Shown piece by piece: positions 17,625-25,981 of a DNA stretch of 33,569 nucleotides (position 1 is the stretch's first letter; every line of letters begins with the position of its first letter). Made by a program: the position numbers and the translations under genes. Under the pieces are notes generated by a model. It made no database searches. It was not told where the DNA came from and saw nothing but the letters and a program-made list of their open reading frames with translations. The stretch lies in contig CALDSS010000044.1 of the NCBI GenBank assembly GCA_937924495.1, positions 1 through 33,569 on the forward strand. Reading direction: 5' to 3'. Origin of the DNA: an uncultured Saprospiraceae bacterium. Lineage in GTDB: Bacteria; Bacteroidota; Bacteroidia; Chitinophagales; Saprospiraceae.

Positions 17625-18032
17625 ATGGCCAGCATCTTCACCAAAATTATAAATGGAGAAATTCCTTGCTACAAGGTAGCAGAAACCGATAATTTTCTGG
17701 CCTTTCTTGATATTCGACCGTTGGCAAAGGGGCACACCTTGTGTATTCCTAAAAAAGAAGTGGACTACATCTTTGATTTGGATGATGAAACCTACACAGG
17801 CTTGAACCTCTTTGCAAAAAAAGTAGCGAAAGCATTAGAAGATAATATCGAATGTAAGCGAGTGGGGATATTGGTGATTGGTACAGAAGTACCGCATGCG
17901 CACATTCACTTGGTTCCTTTTCAGGAAGAAATTCAGATGTCCATTCTTAGTCCAAAAGTGGAAATGAGTCCGCCAGCGATGGCTAATTTGGCTGCCACAG
18001 TAAAAGCTACTTTCGATACTCAAGTAAAATAA
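17625..18032 (+). CDS. HIT-family nucleotide hydrolase
   Basis: A 135-residue protein of the histidine triad family. FTKIINGEIPCYKVAE, LAFLDIRPLAKGHTLCIPKKEV and the triad VPHAHIHLVP (His-x-His-x-His) are diagnostic. Members hydrolyse nucleoside phosphoramidates or dinucleoside polyphosphates; the physiological substrate is unclear. I start at ATG 17625 (MASIFTKI), the usual N-terminus of the family, rather than the in-frame TTG at 17604, which lies in a hairpin arm. The 3' end converges on ruvC, with 19 bp between stops. Confidence 0.93.
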   Translation: MASIFTKIINGEIPCYKVAETDNFLAFLDIRPLAKGHTLCIPKKEVDYIFDLDDETYTGLNLFAKKVAKALEDNIECKRVGILVIGTEVPHAHIHLVPFQEEIQMSILSPKVEMSPPAMANLAATVKATFDTQVK

Positions 18033-18051
18033 TTTGCCTCTGCCTACTTAG

Positions 18052-18612
18052 TTACGGCTTCCAGACCTTCCCCGGATTATCCTTTAAAAATCCTTTCCAG
18101 CCCTTGCTCTTTCCAGAATTTCCAAATATACTGGTACTTTGAAAATGATGGCATACCGCTGCTCCCAAGGCATCCGTAGCATCTTCTGGTTGGTCGTCAA
18201 ATTTTGTATTTAAAATTGTTGTCAACATGGCTGCTACTTGGCTCTTGGTAGCGTTTCCATTGCCCGTCACCGATTGTTTTATTTTTTTTGGTGAATATTC
18301 TTGAATGCTCAATCCTTGAGCAAGAGCAGCAGCCATTGCTACCCCTTGTGCTCTTCCCAATTTGAGCATTGATTGAACATTTTTGCCATAAAATGGCGCT
18401 TCGATTGCCAATTCAGAAGGGGCGTGCATTTCGATAATGGCACTGATTTGTTCGTAAATCATTCGTAATTTCTCAGCTTGCTCAGAAAGATGTTGCATAC
18501 GCACCACGCCTATGTTTACGAGTTTTAGTTTCTTGTTTTCGATTTCCAAAACAGCATAACCCAATACATTTGTACCAGGGTCAACTCCTAATATGCGTTT
18601 TGCTTTTTTCAT
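18052..18612 (-). CDS. ruvC: Holliday junction endonuclease RuvC
   Basis: Resolves Holliday junctions with RuvAB during recombinational repair, as a Mg2+-dependent dimer. The four acidic catalytic residues are visible: Asp11 in GVDPGT, Glu71 in LAIEAPF, and Asp144 and Asp147 in EDATDALGAA. The length of 186 residues fits the family, with a Lys/Gly-rich C-terminal tail. It lies 55 bp downstream of a membrane metal-dependent hydrolase gene on the same strand. Confidence 0.97.
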   Translation of the reverse strand: MKKAKRILGVDPGTNVLGYAVLEIENKKLKLVNIGVVRMQHLSEQAEKLRMIYEQISAIIEMHAPSELAIEAPFYGKNVQSMLKLGRAQGVAMAAALAQGLSIQEYSPKKIKQSVTGNGNATKSQVAAMLTTILNTKFDDQPEDATDALGAAVCHHFQSTSIFGNSGKSKGWKGFLKDNPGKVWKP

Positions 18613-18667
18613 AATTAATTAGCGAATGAGTGAATTTTGGAATGAGTGAATGACTACTGTTTAATGA

Positions 18668-19888
18668 TCAAATTCCTTTTATTCGCTCAAAAAGTGGCGT
18701 TAGATCAAATTCTTCATCTTGGCTGGGTCTGCCCAAATCATAACCAATAAATTCTCCATTCTCATTTATGAGTTTAAATTTAAAGATATAATTTTTTGGG
18801 TCATCAAAGTTGCCATTGCTTGAACCAAATCTCAGGTCATTCACCTGGTACGTCCCATCTTCGTTATCTAAAACATTATAATACCCATTGGTAAACCATT
18901 TTAGAATTTTGACTGTGCGATCGTTTTCGTGACCGTTCAAAAATTCATGATTTTTTTTTATCTCAATGAATTGAGGGATTTCTTTTTTCTTATCCAAAAC
19001 CGAATACATTGCATAGTAATAACTCGAATCACTTTCGGCGACACCACTCCAAAGAATATTATTTAAAATAGAAGGAGAAGTCATAAATCGGCTGTAAGTT
19101 ATTTCTTGCTTTTGCAAGGATTGCTCGAAAATATCATTGATTCTACTTTTATTAAAAATCGTAAGAAGCATATAAATCCCGCTGATTCCTAGCCCTAACC
19201 AAACAAGTTTGCGTCGCCGATTATTCGTTTTTACCAGAAACATAGCAGCAATTAAGAAGACAATGTGCCAAATGGTAAAAAGTGGATCGGCAACAGATAT
19301 ATTGTCAAAAGAAACTCGATAATTACTAAATGGCTCGAATAATTGAGTACCATAAGTAGTAAAACAATCCAAAAGCGGATGTGTGAAAATTGTCCAAAAG
19401 AAAAACCAAACCCATTCTTTATAGGTAATTTTCACTGGTTCGAGGTCATGCGTGATGTAGTTTTTCCAGATTCTGGTCATAAGCCAACCAAATCCAATGA
19501 GACTTATTCCTATCGCAATGGGATTCCATGCTCCTGAAGCAATTTTAAAAATTAAATTAAAAATGCCGAATACGAAGCCTAAAAATAGAAGTGTGAAAAG
19601 TGAGGTGGCTATTTTGTGGGGCATTGATTTAAAGTAATCACTTTCATAAAGTCGCCAAACCAGCCAACCCAAAAGCCAAGGCGCTACTACTGCAAAAAGA
19701 ATGGAATGCGAAACGCCTCTGTGAAAGGCCAAGGCACCCATATCATCCATGAAAAAATTGGCTATAACATCCAGATCTGGGATGGTTCCAGCAACAGCGC
19801 CCCACATCATTGCTCGATTGCCCAATTTCTTTCCTAAAACTACTTCGCCAACTGCTGCACCGAGCGTAATCTGGGTTAGAGAATCCAT
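18668..19888 (-). CDS. Membrane-bound metal-dependent hydrolase (YdjM/DUF457 family)
   Basis: A 406-residue inner-membrane protein. The N-terminus MDSLTQITLGAAVGE, the motif GTIPDLDV (Asp38, Asp40) and FHRGVSHS (His56, His61) are typical of this family. A later THPLLDCFTTYGTQLFEP adds further His and Asp ligands. There are about five hydrophobic segments in the first 250 residues (after His61, near 95-135, 165-185, 205-220 and 230-245), then a polar C-terminal domain of about 150 residues. Family members are annotated as metal-dependent hydrolases and their substrates are unknown. It is probably cotranscribed with ruvC. Confidence 0.88.
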   Translation of the reverse strand: MDSLTQITLGAAVGEVVLGKKLGNRAMMWGAVAGTIPDLDVIANFFMDDMGALAFHRGVSHSILFAVVAPWLLGWLVWRLYESDYFKSMPHKIATSLFTLLFLGFVFGIFNLIFKIASGAWNPIAIGISLIGFGWLMTRIWKNYITHDLEPVKITYKEWVWFFFWTIFTHPLLDCFTTYGTQLFEPFSNYRVSFDNISVADPLFTIWHIVFLIAAMFLVKTNNRRRKLVWLGLGISGIYMLLTIFNKSRINDIFEQSLQKQEITYSRFMTSPSILNNILWSGVAESDSSYYYAMYSVLDKKKEIPQFIEIKKNHEFLNGHENDRTVKILKWFTNGYYNVLDNEDGTYQVNDLRFGSSNGNFDDPKNYIFKFKLINENGEFIGYDLGRPSQDEEFDLTPLFERIKGI

Positions 19889-20334
19889 ATAAAATTGATA
19901 AATAAGTTAAAAATTGAGAAAGGTACATGGAAGTTGTTTAAAAACTCATTGATTGGCTACAAGCGACAAGTTTTATCTGAATTACGTTAAGCCTTTGATG
20001 CTCGAAATCATGAATTCTTAAATAAATTCGATGTCTAATGATACTTGGTTACTAACATCTCTTAAATGTTAAAGTTTGTAACTTTTCTAAGTTTGGATCA
20101 TTAAAATAGGGTGTAGAAACGTTTTATGGTTACTTAATTTGAAGTGGTAGCTGTGTTCCGTTCTTTTTCATAAAAAGGTAGATAATCGTTACAAAAAACA
20201 CACTTAATCGTCTTTGAGATACAAACAATACTTAATTAGTCAAATACAATATGGCAGGTATTGTAAGTATTTTTCAAAAAAGGTGAACTTTGAATTAAAT
20301 TTTTACCCTCAAAATTTAGGTAAAACTTTTTATC
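19889..20334. other. Intergenic region between divergent hydrolase and DUF4783 genes
   Basis: A 446-bp AT-rich stretch with no credible gene. It contains the nested inverted repeat listed at 20227-20271. A TTTG at 20289-20292 lies in a plausible place for a -33 box, but I see no matching TAnnTTTG. Confidence 0.5.
20227..20271. repeat. Nested inverted repeats upstream of the DUF4783 gene
   Basis: The outer pair is AATACTTA (20227-20234) with TAAGTATT (20264-20271). The inner pair is TACAATA (20245-20251) with TATTGTA (20259-20265), both perfect. They lie 63 bp before the ATG and could be an operator or an RNA structure; no regulator can be named. Confidence 0.5.
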
Positions 20335-20727
20335 ATGAAAACACTTTTGTTAGTTTTATTTTTCTCTCCATTCAATCAAGTTCAGGATGTTAATCCTCCT
20401 GCAAACTTGGCGAGTATCAGCAAAGCCATCAGTAATGGTGATGCAGCGGCACTTTCCAGTCATTTTGATTCAATGGTAGAAATCGCCATCATGGAAGACG
20501 AGGACATGTACTCTAAGTCTGAGGCGAAATCAAAAGTGAGTTCCTTCTTTACTTCGGCAAAACCTAAATCGTATAGCCAAGTACATAAAGGAAACTCCAA
20601 AGGCAACGATTCTCAATATTGTATTGGAAATCTGGCCACTACAAGCGGGGATTACCGCGTGTATATTTATTTGAAAGTCAAAGGAGCAAAAACTGTTATT
20701 CAGGAAATGCGCTTTGACAAAAATTGA
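20335..20727 (+). CDS. DUF4783 exported protein
   Basis: A 130-residue protein with a short signal-like N-terminus (MKTLLLVLFFSPFNQVQD). The core matches the NTF2-like DUF4783 family of Bacteroidota: ISKAISNGDAAALSSHFDSMVEIAI, KSEAKSKVSSFFTSAKPKSYSQVHKG and the closing YLKVKGAKTVIQEMRFDKN. The function is unknown and a periplasmic location is likely. It is monocistronic and ends at a strong terminator shared with the opposing lipoprotein gene. Confidence 0.85.
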   Translation: MKTLLLVLFFSPFNQVQDVNPPANLASISKAISNGDAAALSSHFDSMVEIAIMEDEDMYSKSEAKSKVSSFFTSAKPKSYSQVHKGNSKGNDSQYCIGNLATTSGDYRVYIYLKVKGAKTVIQEMRFDKN

Positions 20728-20752
20728 TTGAACATATAAAAAAACTGCATAA

Positions 20753-20789
20753 AAAACAGGCTGCTCGGGATTCCCGGGCAGCCTGTTTT
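20753..20789. terminator. Bidirectional intrinsic terminator
   Basis: A 17-bp stem (20753-20769 with 20773-20789, one T-G wobble), GC-rich in the middle, with a 3-nt loop, flanked by A-runs on the left and TTTT on the right. It lies 26 nt after the DUF4783 stop and 23 nt from the end of the minus-strand lipoprotein gene, so it serves both. Confidence 0.92.
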
Positions 20790-20811
20790 AGTTAGTGGAG
20801 TAAAATTCACC

Positions 20812-21567
20812 TCAATATTCAATTCCTAATTTTTTCAGTGTGTCATAATCTAACTTTCTTCCAGAAAGTCCATTTTTATTTTGAAAATCAATTACAGCTG
20901 CCTTTGTTTTTTCATTCCAAAGCCCGTCTTTCTTTAATTCGTAGCCCAATTCTATCAGTTTGGTCTTCAGTTTTAACACCATACCGAAATTGTCCCTATG
21001 TGTTTTCATTGCCTCTCTGATGTGAGCGTAATGCCCTGCTTCAAAATAGTATTGATTTTCTTTAAGTCGCTTTGGTTTTCTTTTTACATATCTCTTGACG
21101 ATTTGCGGAGGCCGTTTCAAAATTAATTTTTCGAGAATAAAATTTCTTTTATTCAACTCGTCTTCTGTAAAGGTTTTGATTTTTTCAGGTATTTCTATCA
21201 GGCAAAAAAGAAAACCTTCTGGCTCATTGATTGAAACCCAATCGGCTAACTCTTCATTAAGGAATTTGAATTTTAAAGAATATGGTCTAATAGAGATGGG
21301 ATAGACAACAATAGAGTCGTTAGAGTTCCAGTCAATTAATTCGTCTTCGTTGATTTTTACTTTTTTTGTTTTAAAAATTGGTGGTCGTATTTCAAGTAAG
21401 AATGGTTGCTTTTCCTCTGTTGTAAACTTTTCCTTTTCACTCAACTTAACGGAAGAGTAGCATTTTCCTGGTTCTAATTTTCTGGTTGGGATACCTTCTA
21501 CAAGAACTATTTGCTTCGATTTACAACCCAAGCTGAATAGGAGTAAAAAGTAGAGGATGTTTTTCAT
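20812..21567 (-). CDS. Lipoprotein with C-terminal peptidoglycan-binding domain
   Basis: A 251-residue protein. The N-terminus MKNILYFLLLFSLGC gives a lipobox with Cys15. The middle is beta-rich with an unrecognised fold. The last 60 or so residues read as a PG_binding_1 domain: VLKLKTKLIELGYELKKDGLWNEKTKAAVIDFQNKNGL, then DTLKKLGI, with the typical N-terminal and C-terminal helices. It likely anchors to the cell wall from the periplasmic side of a membrane. A strong terminator upstream (21590-21611) separates it from the zinc peptidase gene, so it is transcribed alone. Confidence 0.85.
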   Translation of the reverse strand: MKNILYFLLLFSLGCKSKQIVLVEGIPTRKLEPGKCYSSVKLSEKEKFTTEEKQPFLLEIRPPIFKTKKVKINEDELIDWNSNDSIVVYPISIRPYSLKFKFLNEELADWVSINEPEGFLFCLIEIPEKIKTFTEDELNKRNFILEKLILKRPPQIVKRYVKRKPKRLKENQYYFEAGHYAHIREAMKTHRDNFGMVLKLKTKLIELGYELKKDGLWNEKTKAAVIDFQNKNGLSGRKLDYDTLKKLGIEY

Positions 21568-21589
21568 GCTTTTTTTGCTAAAAATAAAA

Positions 21590-21611
21590 AGGGCTCCCGA
21601 AAACCGGAAGC
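21590..21611 (-). terminator. Terminator of the zinc metallopeptidase gene
   Basis: On the minus strand, GGGCTTCCG pairs with CGGGAGCCC (9 bp with one U-G wobble, short T-rich loop) and is followed by TTTTTATTTTT. The wobble pairs only in the minus-strand RNA, which fixes the direction. It lies 31 nt after the metallopeptidase stop. Confidence 0.9.
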
Positions 21612-21642
21612 CCTTCTCAAATATATTTTGGTAAAAAATGAT

Positions 21643-22332
21643 TTATCGATTATTCGTCAAAGACATATATCTCATCGCAAAGAAAACCAACATCACCAGT
21701 GATGAAAGCGCTGCGACTACATAAGTCATCGCCGCCCATTTTAAAGAATCTTTTGCGCCGTCGTATTCAGCACCTTGCGCGATACCCGTTTCATCCAAAT
21801 AGACCAATGCTCTTTTAGAAGCATCAAACTCAACTGGCAAAGTCACTAAACTGAAAGCAGTCGTAGCAGCAAAAGCCAAACAAGTCACCAACATAACAGT
21901 TGGGTTATTTGAAAAAGAATACAAGGCTACCATCAAAAGCACCTGTGTCGCCATGTTGGCAACTTTTACTACTGGTACCATCGCCGAACGAAACTGCAAC
22001 ATTGGATAGCCAGTGGCATGCTGAATCGCATGACCTACCTCATGAGCAGCAACTGCCGCCGCAGAAGCATTTTTTCCTTGATAGACATCAGGACTTAAAG
22101 AAACTGTTTTGGTTTGTGGGTTGTAGTGGTCTGTCAAAAAGCCCTTTCCCGCTACGATTTTTACATCATTTACGTTGTAATGCTGAAGCATCGCTTGAGC
22201 AATCTGAGCACCCGAATACCCTGAACTGGTAGGGATTTGGGCGTTTTTCCTAAAAGTTCTTTTCAATTTGTTTTGAAGGAATCCGCCAAAAAGAGAGGAA
22301 ATTCCCGCAATCATCATATAGCCTAAATACAT
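21643..22332 (-). CDS. Membrane zinc metallopeptidase (YugP-like, Zn_peptidase_2)
   Basis: A 229-residue integral membrane protein with the metal site HEVGH (His97, Glu98, His101) preceded by VSLSPDVYQGKNASAAAVAA. An N-terminal hydrophobic segment, central segments (near residues 113-165) and a C-terminal one (near 203-222) place it in the inner membrane. The block SSGYSGAQIAQAML is typical of the family. The substrate is unknown; roles in membrane protein quality control have been suggested for relatives. It is transcribed alone, with its own terminator. Confidence 0.92.
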   Translation of the reverse strand: MYLGYMMIAGISSLFGGFLQNKLKRTFRKNAQIPTSSGYSGAQIAQAMLQHYNVNDVKIVAGKGFLTDHYNPQTKTVSLSPDVYQGKNASAAAVAAHEVGHAIQHATGYPMLQFRSAMVPVVKVANMATQVLLMVALYSFSNNPTVMLVTCLAFAATTAFSLVTLPVEFDASKRALVYLDETGIAQGAEYDGAKDSLKWAAMTYVVAALSSLVMLVFFAMRYMSLTNNR

Positions 22333-22533
22333 CTGTAGGATTTTAATTTTAAAAAATTATGAAAACTAAACCCGTTGGCTCAATTAACAGTTCATGATTT
22401 TCGACGAAAGTCGATTCAAAAGTTACTAATGCAGCGTATTCAAAGACTTTAAAGTTTCTTTAAAATTAACCGATCCTTCGTAGCACGACTACAGTCGGCC
22501 CACGAGTTAAGGAAAAAAGTAGATAAGAAAGAA

Positions 22534-23805
22534 TTAATCAATCACTGCAAAACCAGTATAAGGTTGCAATGCTTTTGGAATCTTAATGCCTTCCGCTGTC
22601 TGATTATTTTCCAAAAGACCTGCCACAATTCTCGCTAAGGCCAGTGCACTACCATTTAATGTATGTGCCAGCTTCGTTTTTTTATCTTCTTTAAAACGCA
22701 ATTTTAAGCGGTTACTTTGGAAATTTTCGAAATTAGAAACAGAACTTACCTCCAACCATCGCTTTTGTGCAGCAGAGTAAATCTCAAAATCAAAAGTCAA
22801 AGCAGACGTGAATCCAATATCACCTCCACATAATCTGAGGATTCGATAAGGTAATTCCAATTTGTCCAAAATACCAGCTACGTGCTCTACCATTTCATCC
22901 AGCGCAGCGTAAGAGTTATCAGGATGTTCCATTCTTACAATCTCCACTTTATCGAATTGATGCACCCGATTCAGTCCTCTTACATGAGCGCCATAAGAAC
23001 CCGCTTCGCGTCGAAAACAAGGCGTATAGGCTGTCATTTTTATAGGAAGATCTTCTGGCTTTAGGATTTCGTCTCTATAAATATTAGTCACGGGCACTTC
23101 TGCAGTTGGCAATAAATAAAGGTCATCTTTAGTGACATAATACATCTGTCCTTCCTTATCAGGCAATTGGCCCGTTGCTCTCGCAGTGGCTTCATTTACG
23201 AGGTGAGGAGGTTGTATTTCTTCATATCCAACTGCCGTGTTTTCATCCAAAAAGAAAGAGATGAGTGCACGTTGTAGCTTAGCTCCTTTCCCTCGATATA
23301 GCGGGAAACCAGCACCTGCTATTTTGGTACCCAGCTCAAGGCTGAAAAGATTATATTTAGAAGCTAATTCCCAGTGCGGGAGTGCATCGTCTGGTAAAAC
23401 TGGAAGTGCACCAGGCCAAGCACGATGTACTTCATTATCTTCTTCTGTAGTTCCAGAAGGAACAGAAGGGTGAGGTACATTGGGGACTTGTAGTAATAGA
23501 TTTTCAATCTTTTCCTCCAACTCACTCATTTTATGTTCAAGCGCTTTGGTTCGCTCTTTTCCAGCACCGACTTTTGCTTTCAAAACGTCTGCTTCGTCTC
23601 TTTTGCCTTGTTTGAAAAGCATACCAATTTCTTTGCTGATTTGATTGCTTTCTGCTTGAAGGGTATTGAGTTCGGTCTGTGTAGCTTTACGCTCCTCATC
23701 CAATTGAATAGCTTCATCCAGAATGGCGAAGTCATTAATATTTCTCTTTTTAAGACCTTCAATAACTTTTTCCTTGTTAGCCTTGATAAATCCGATCTGC
23801 AACAT
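22534..23805 (-). CDS. serS: Seryl-tRNA synthetase
   Basis: Charges tRNA-Ser with serine. The 423-residue class II synthetase has the N-terminal long helical arm (about residues 28-105, Lys/Glu/Gln-rich) that grips the tRNA variable arm. Motif 2 is visible in YTPCFRREAGSYGAHVRGL and motif 3 in LNGSALALARIVAGLLENNQ. The serine-pocket segment PTAEVPVTN is intact. It is divergent from rho across 464 bp. Confidence 0.98.
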   Translation of the reverse strand: MLQIGFIKANKEKVIEGLKKRNINDFAILDEAIQLDEERKATQTELNTLQAESNQISKEIGMLFKQGKRDEADVLKAKVGAGKERTKALEHKMSELEEKIENLLLQVPNVPHPSVPSGTTEEDNEVHRAWPGALPVLPDDALPHWELASKYNLFSLELGTKIAGAGFPLYRGKGAKLQRALISFFLDENTAVGYEEIQPPHLVNEATARATGQLPDKEGQMYYVTKDDLYLLPTAEVPVTNIYRDEILKPEDLPIKMTAYTPCFRREAGSYGAHVRGLNRVHQFDKVEIVRMEHPDNSYAALDEMVEHVAGILDKLELPYRILRLCGGDIGFTSALTFDFEIYSAAQKRWLEVSSVSNFENFQSNRLKLRFKEDKKTKLAHTLNGSALALARIVAGLLENNQTAEGIKIPKALQPYTGFAVID

Positions 23806-24269
23806 AAGTTCTTCTTTTGCGTTAGTGATTTTTGAGTGGTGCGAAATTATTCTTTTAGTGGGTAGATATATGATGATTTTTCGATTTTTTTATAAGAAAA
23901 GTTTCATATTCGGAAATATAGTTTAATTTTGCATTGCTAATTCAATAGCGTACCACCTTATAAATTGCCATTCTTCAATTTTTTTTCAATCAATTTTGGT
24001 TTTTACAATTTAAAGGATAACCTTTTTTAACCAGTTTGAAAAAAAGAAAATGCATTTCTTATCGGTTTCTAATTTAGATTCCAATTGCACTAAAGTGGTG
24101 TCAAATTTCCCATTATTCAGTTAACCTCTTATAAATTGCTTTTGCAATTTCAATTATATAAGATTCTTAACTATAATATGAGTGCTTCTCTTCCTTTATG
24201 AAGAGGAAACACGTCTTTCATATAAATAATTCAAAACCAACCTTAATTTAATCTTAGCTTTAAAAAGTT
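23806..24269. other. serS-rho intergenic region, probable rho leader
   Basis: A 464-bp AT-rich region without a credible gene. CTTATAAATTGC occurs twice (23957-23968 and 24128-24139). The second copy forms a hairpin, AAATTGC (24133-24139) with GCAATTT (24144-24150). A further stem, CTCTTC (24188-24193) with GAAGAG (24200-24205), lies 65 nt before the rho ATG. These may belong to a regulated rho leader. A weak TATATTTC box faces serS. Confidence 0.45.
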
Positions 24270-25892
24270 ATGTACGACATTCTTCAATTAAATGATATGC
24301 TAGTGCCTGAACTTCGCGCGGTAGCTGATAAACTCAAGATCAAAGGCATATCAAAATTAAACAAACAAGATCTCATCTATCAAATCCTTGATCACCAAGC
24401 ATTGGGTGCTGATAATGATGCTGCAACTAAGCCAGCAAAAAAAGCAGCCAAACCTGCAAAAAAAGAAGACGCTCCAAACCCGCGAGGTCGCCGAAGTAGA
24501 AAAACAGTAATTAAAAAAGTAGATAAAAAAGAAATAGGCTTTGAAGAAGAGCTGATTCCAGAACCAGAAGAAGTAGCAGTTGAAGAAGCCGCTCCAGAAC
24601 CAATCCCTGAGCCAGAACCAGTGGCTGCAGTAGTGGAGGAAGTTGCAGCTCCTGTTGCAGAAGCTCCAACTCCGCCAAGACCTACTGAAGATAATAGACG
24701 AGGACGCGGGAGAGGACGTGGATCGGATCAAAGGTCTGATGCACCAGGAAAGAAAAAATTCGATGTAGAATTGGATGGTGTAATTGAAGGAGAAGGAGTG
24801 CTTGAAATGATGCCGGATGGATATGGTTTCTTGCGTTCTGCAGATTACAATTATCTAACTTCACCAGATGATATATATGTTTCACCTTCTCAAATCAAGT
24901 TATTTGGTTTGAAAACTGGTGATACGGTACGCGGAGCAATTCGCCCACCAAAGGAAGGAGAAAAGTATTTTGCACTTTTAAGAGTTTCGAATATCAATGG
25001 ATTGGAAGCGAAAGATGTAAGAGACAGAGTTCCTTTTGAATATTTGACACCACTTTTCCCAGACCAAAAATTCAATCTTTCTCACTCACCGACCGGTAGA
25101 GATTTTGGAAATCGATTGATTGATTTGTTTACGCCTATTGGAAAAGGTCAACGTGGATTGTTAGTAGCACAACCCAAAACGGGTAAGACTTTCTTATTGA
25201 AAGATTTAGCGAATGCAATTTCGAAAAATCACCCAGAGTGTTACATCATTGTACTATTAGTAGATGAGCGTCCTGAGGAGGTGACAGATTTCAAACGTAG
25301 TGTAAATGCAGAAGTAGTAGCTTCTACTTTTGATGAGCCTGCTGATAATCATGTACGTGTTGCTGCTATTGTTTTGGAAAAAGCAAAACGATTGACTGAG
25401 TCTGGTCATGATGTAGTAGTGCTTTTAGATTCGATTACACGTTTAGCAAGAGCTTACAACACTGTTGCCCCGTCAAGCGGGAAAGTATTATCAGGAGGTG
25501 TGGAAGCAAATGCATTACAGAAGCCAAAGAAATTCTTCGGTGCCGCGCGTAATATCGAAGATGGTGGTTCATTGACCATCCTTGCAACTGCTTTGATTGA
25601 TACGGGTTCTAAAATGGATGCGGTTATCTTCGAAGAGTTTAAAGGTACAGGTAACATGGAGCTACAGTTGGATAGAAACTTAGCGAACCGTCGTATGTAT
25701 CCAGCAATGGATGTTACGAGATCCAGTACGCGTCGCGAGGAGTTGTTGCTTGATAAAGATACCATCCAGAGAATGGTACTACTCCGCAAACATTTAGCGG
25801 ATATGAAGCCAGAAGAGTCGATGACCTTCTTGCTCAAACATATGAAAGATACCGTGAGCAACGATGAGTTCCTGAGCTCTATGAACGGATAA
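24270..25892 (+). CDS. rho: Transcription termination factor Rho
   Basis: Hexameric RNA helicase that ends transcription. The 540-residue protein is about 120 longer than E. coli Rho. Residues 1-46 form the Rho_N helical domain ([26 protein letters not shown]). Residues 47-155 or so are a low-complexity insert rich in Ala, Pro, Lys and Glu, ending in a GRGRGRG run. The cold-shock-like RNA-binding domain follows (about 167-245, [11 protein letters not shown]). The Walker A motif is QPKTGKT (301-307), followed by [17 protein letters not shown] and the Q/R-loop regions [20 protein letters not shown]. Related Bacteroides Rho proteins carry a disordered insert that affects termination and condensate formation, so this insert may do likewise. 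Confidence 0.98.
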   Translation: MYDILQLNDMLVPELRAVADKLKIKGISKLNKQDLIYQILDHQALGADNDAATKPAKKAAKPAKKEDAPNPRGRRSRKTVIKKVDKKEIGFEEELIPEPEEVAVEEAAPEPIPEPEPVAAVVEEVAAPVAEAPTPPRPTEDNRRGRGRGRGSDQRSDAPGKKKFDVELDGVIEGEGVLEMMPDGYGFLRSADYNYLTSPDDIYVSPSQIKLFGLKTGDTVRGAIRPPKEGEKYFALLRVSNINGLEAKDVRDRVPFEYLTPLFPDQKFNLSHSPTGRDFGNRLIDLFTPIGKGQRGLLVAQPKTGKTFLLKDLANAISKNHPECYIIVLLVDERPEEVTDFKRSVNAEVVASTFDEPADNHVRVAAIVLEKAKRLTESGHDVVVLLDSITRLARAYNTVAPSSGKVLSGGVEANALQKPKKFFGAARNIEDGGSLTILATALIDTGSKMDAVIFEEFKGTGNMELQLDRNLANRRMYPAMDVTRSSTRREELLLDKDTIQRMVLLRKHLADMKPEESMTFLLKHMKDTVSNDEFLSSMNG

Positions 25893-25921
25893 GAAATCTA
25901 TAAACTTTATAGATGGAGTTT

Positions 25922-25953
25922 AAAGCGGTTGCAGTTTTGTGACCGCTTTTTTT
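25922..25953 (+). terminator. Intrinsic terminator after rho
   Basis: AAAGCGGT (25922-25929) pairs with ACCGCTTT (25942-25949), followed by a run of T to 25953. It lies 29 nt after the rho stop codon. Confidence 0.88.
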
Positions 25954-25981
25954 GTTGTAGGGACATTATCGAGGGAAAAGC

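Noticed and set aside
24357-24731. Minus-strand Phe/Trp/Cys-rich frame opposite rho
   Set aside because: It is the antisense of the low-complexity Ala/Lys/Glu region of rho, kept open by codon bias.
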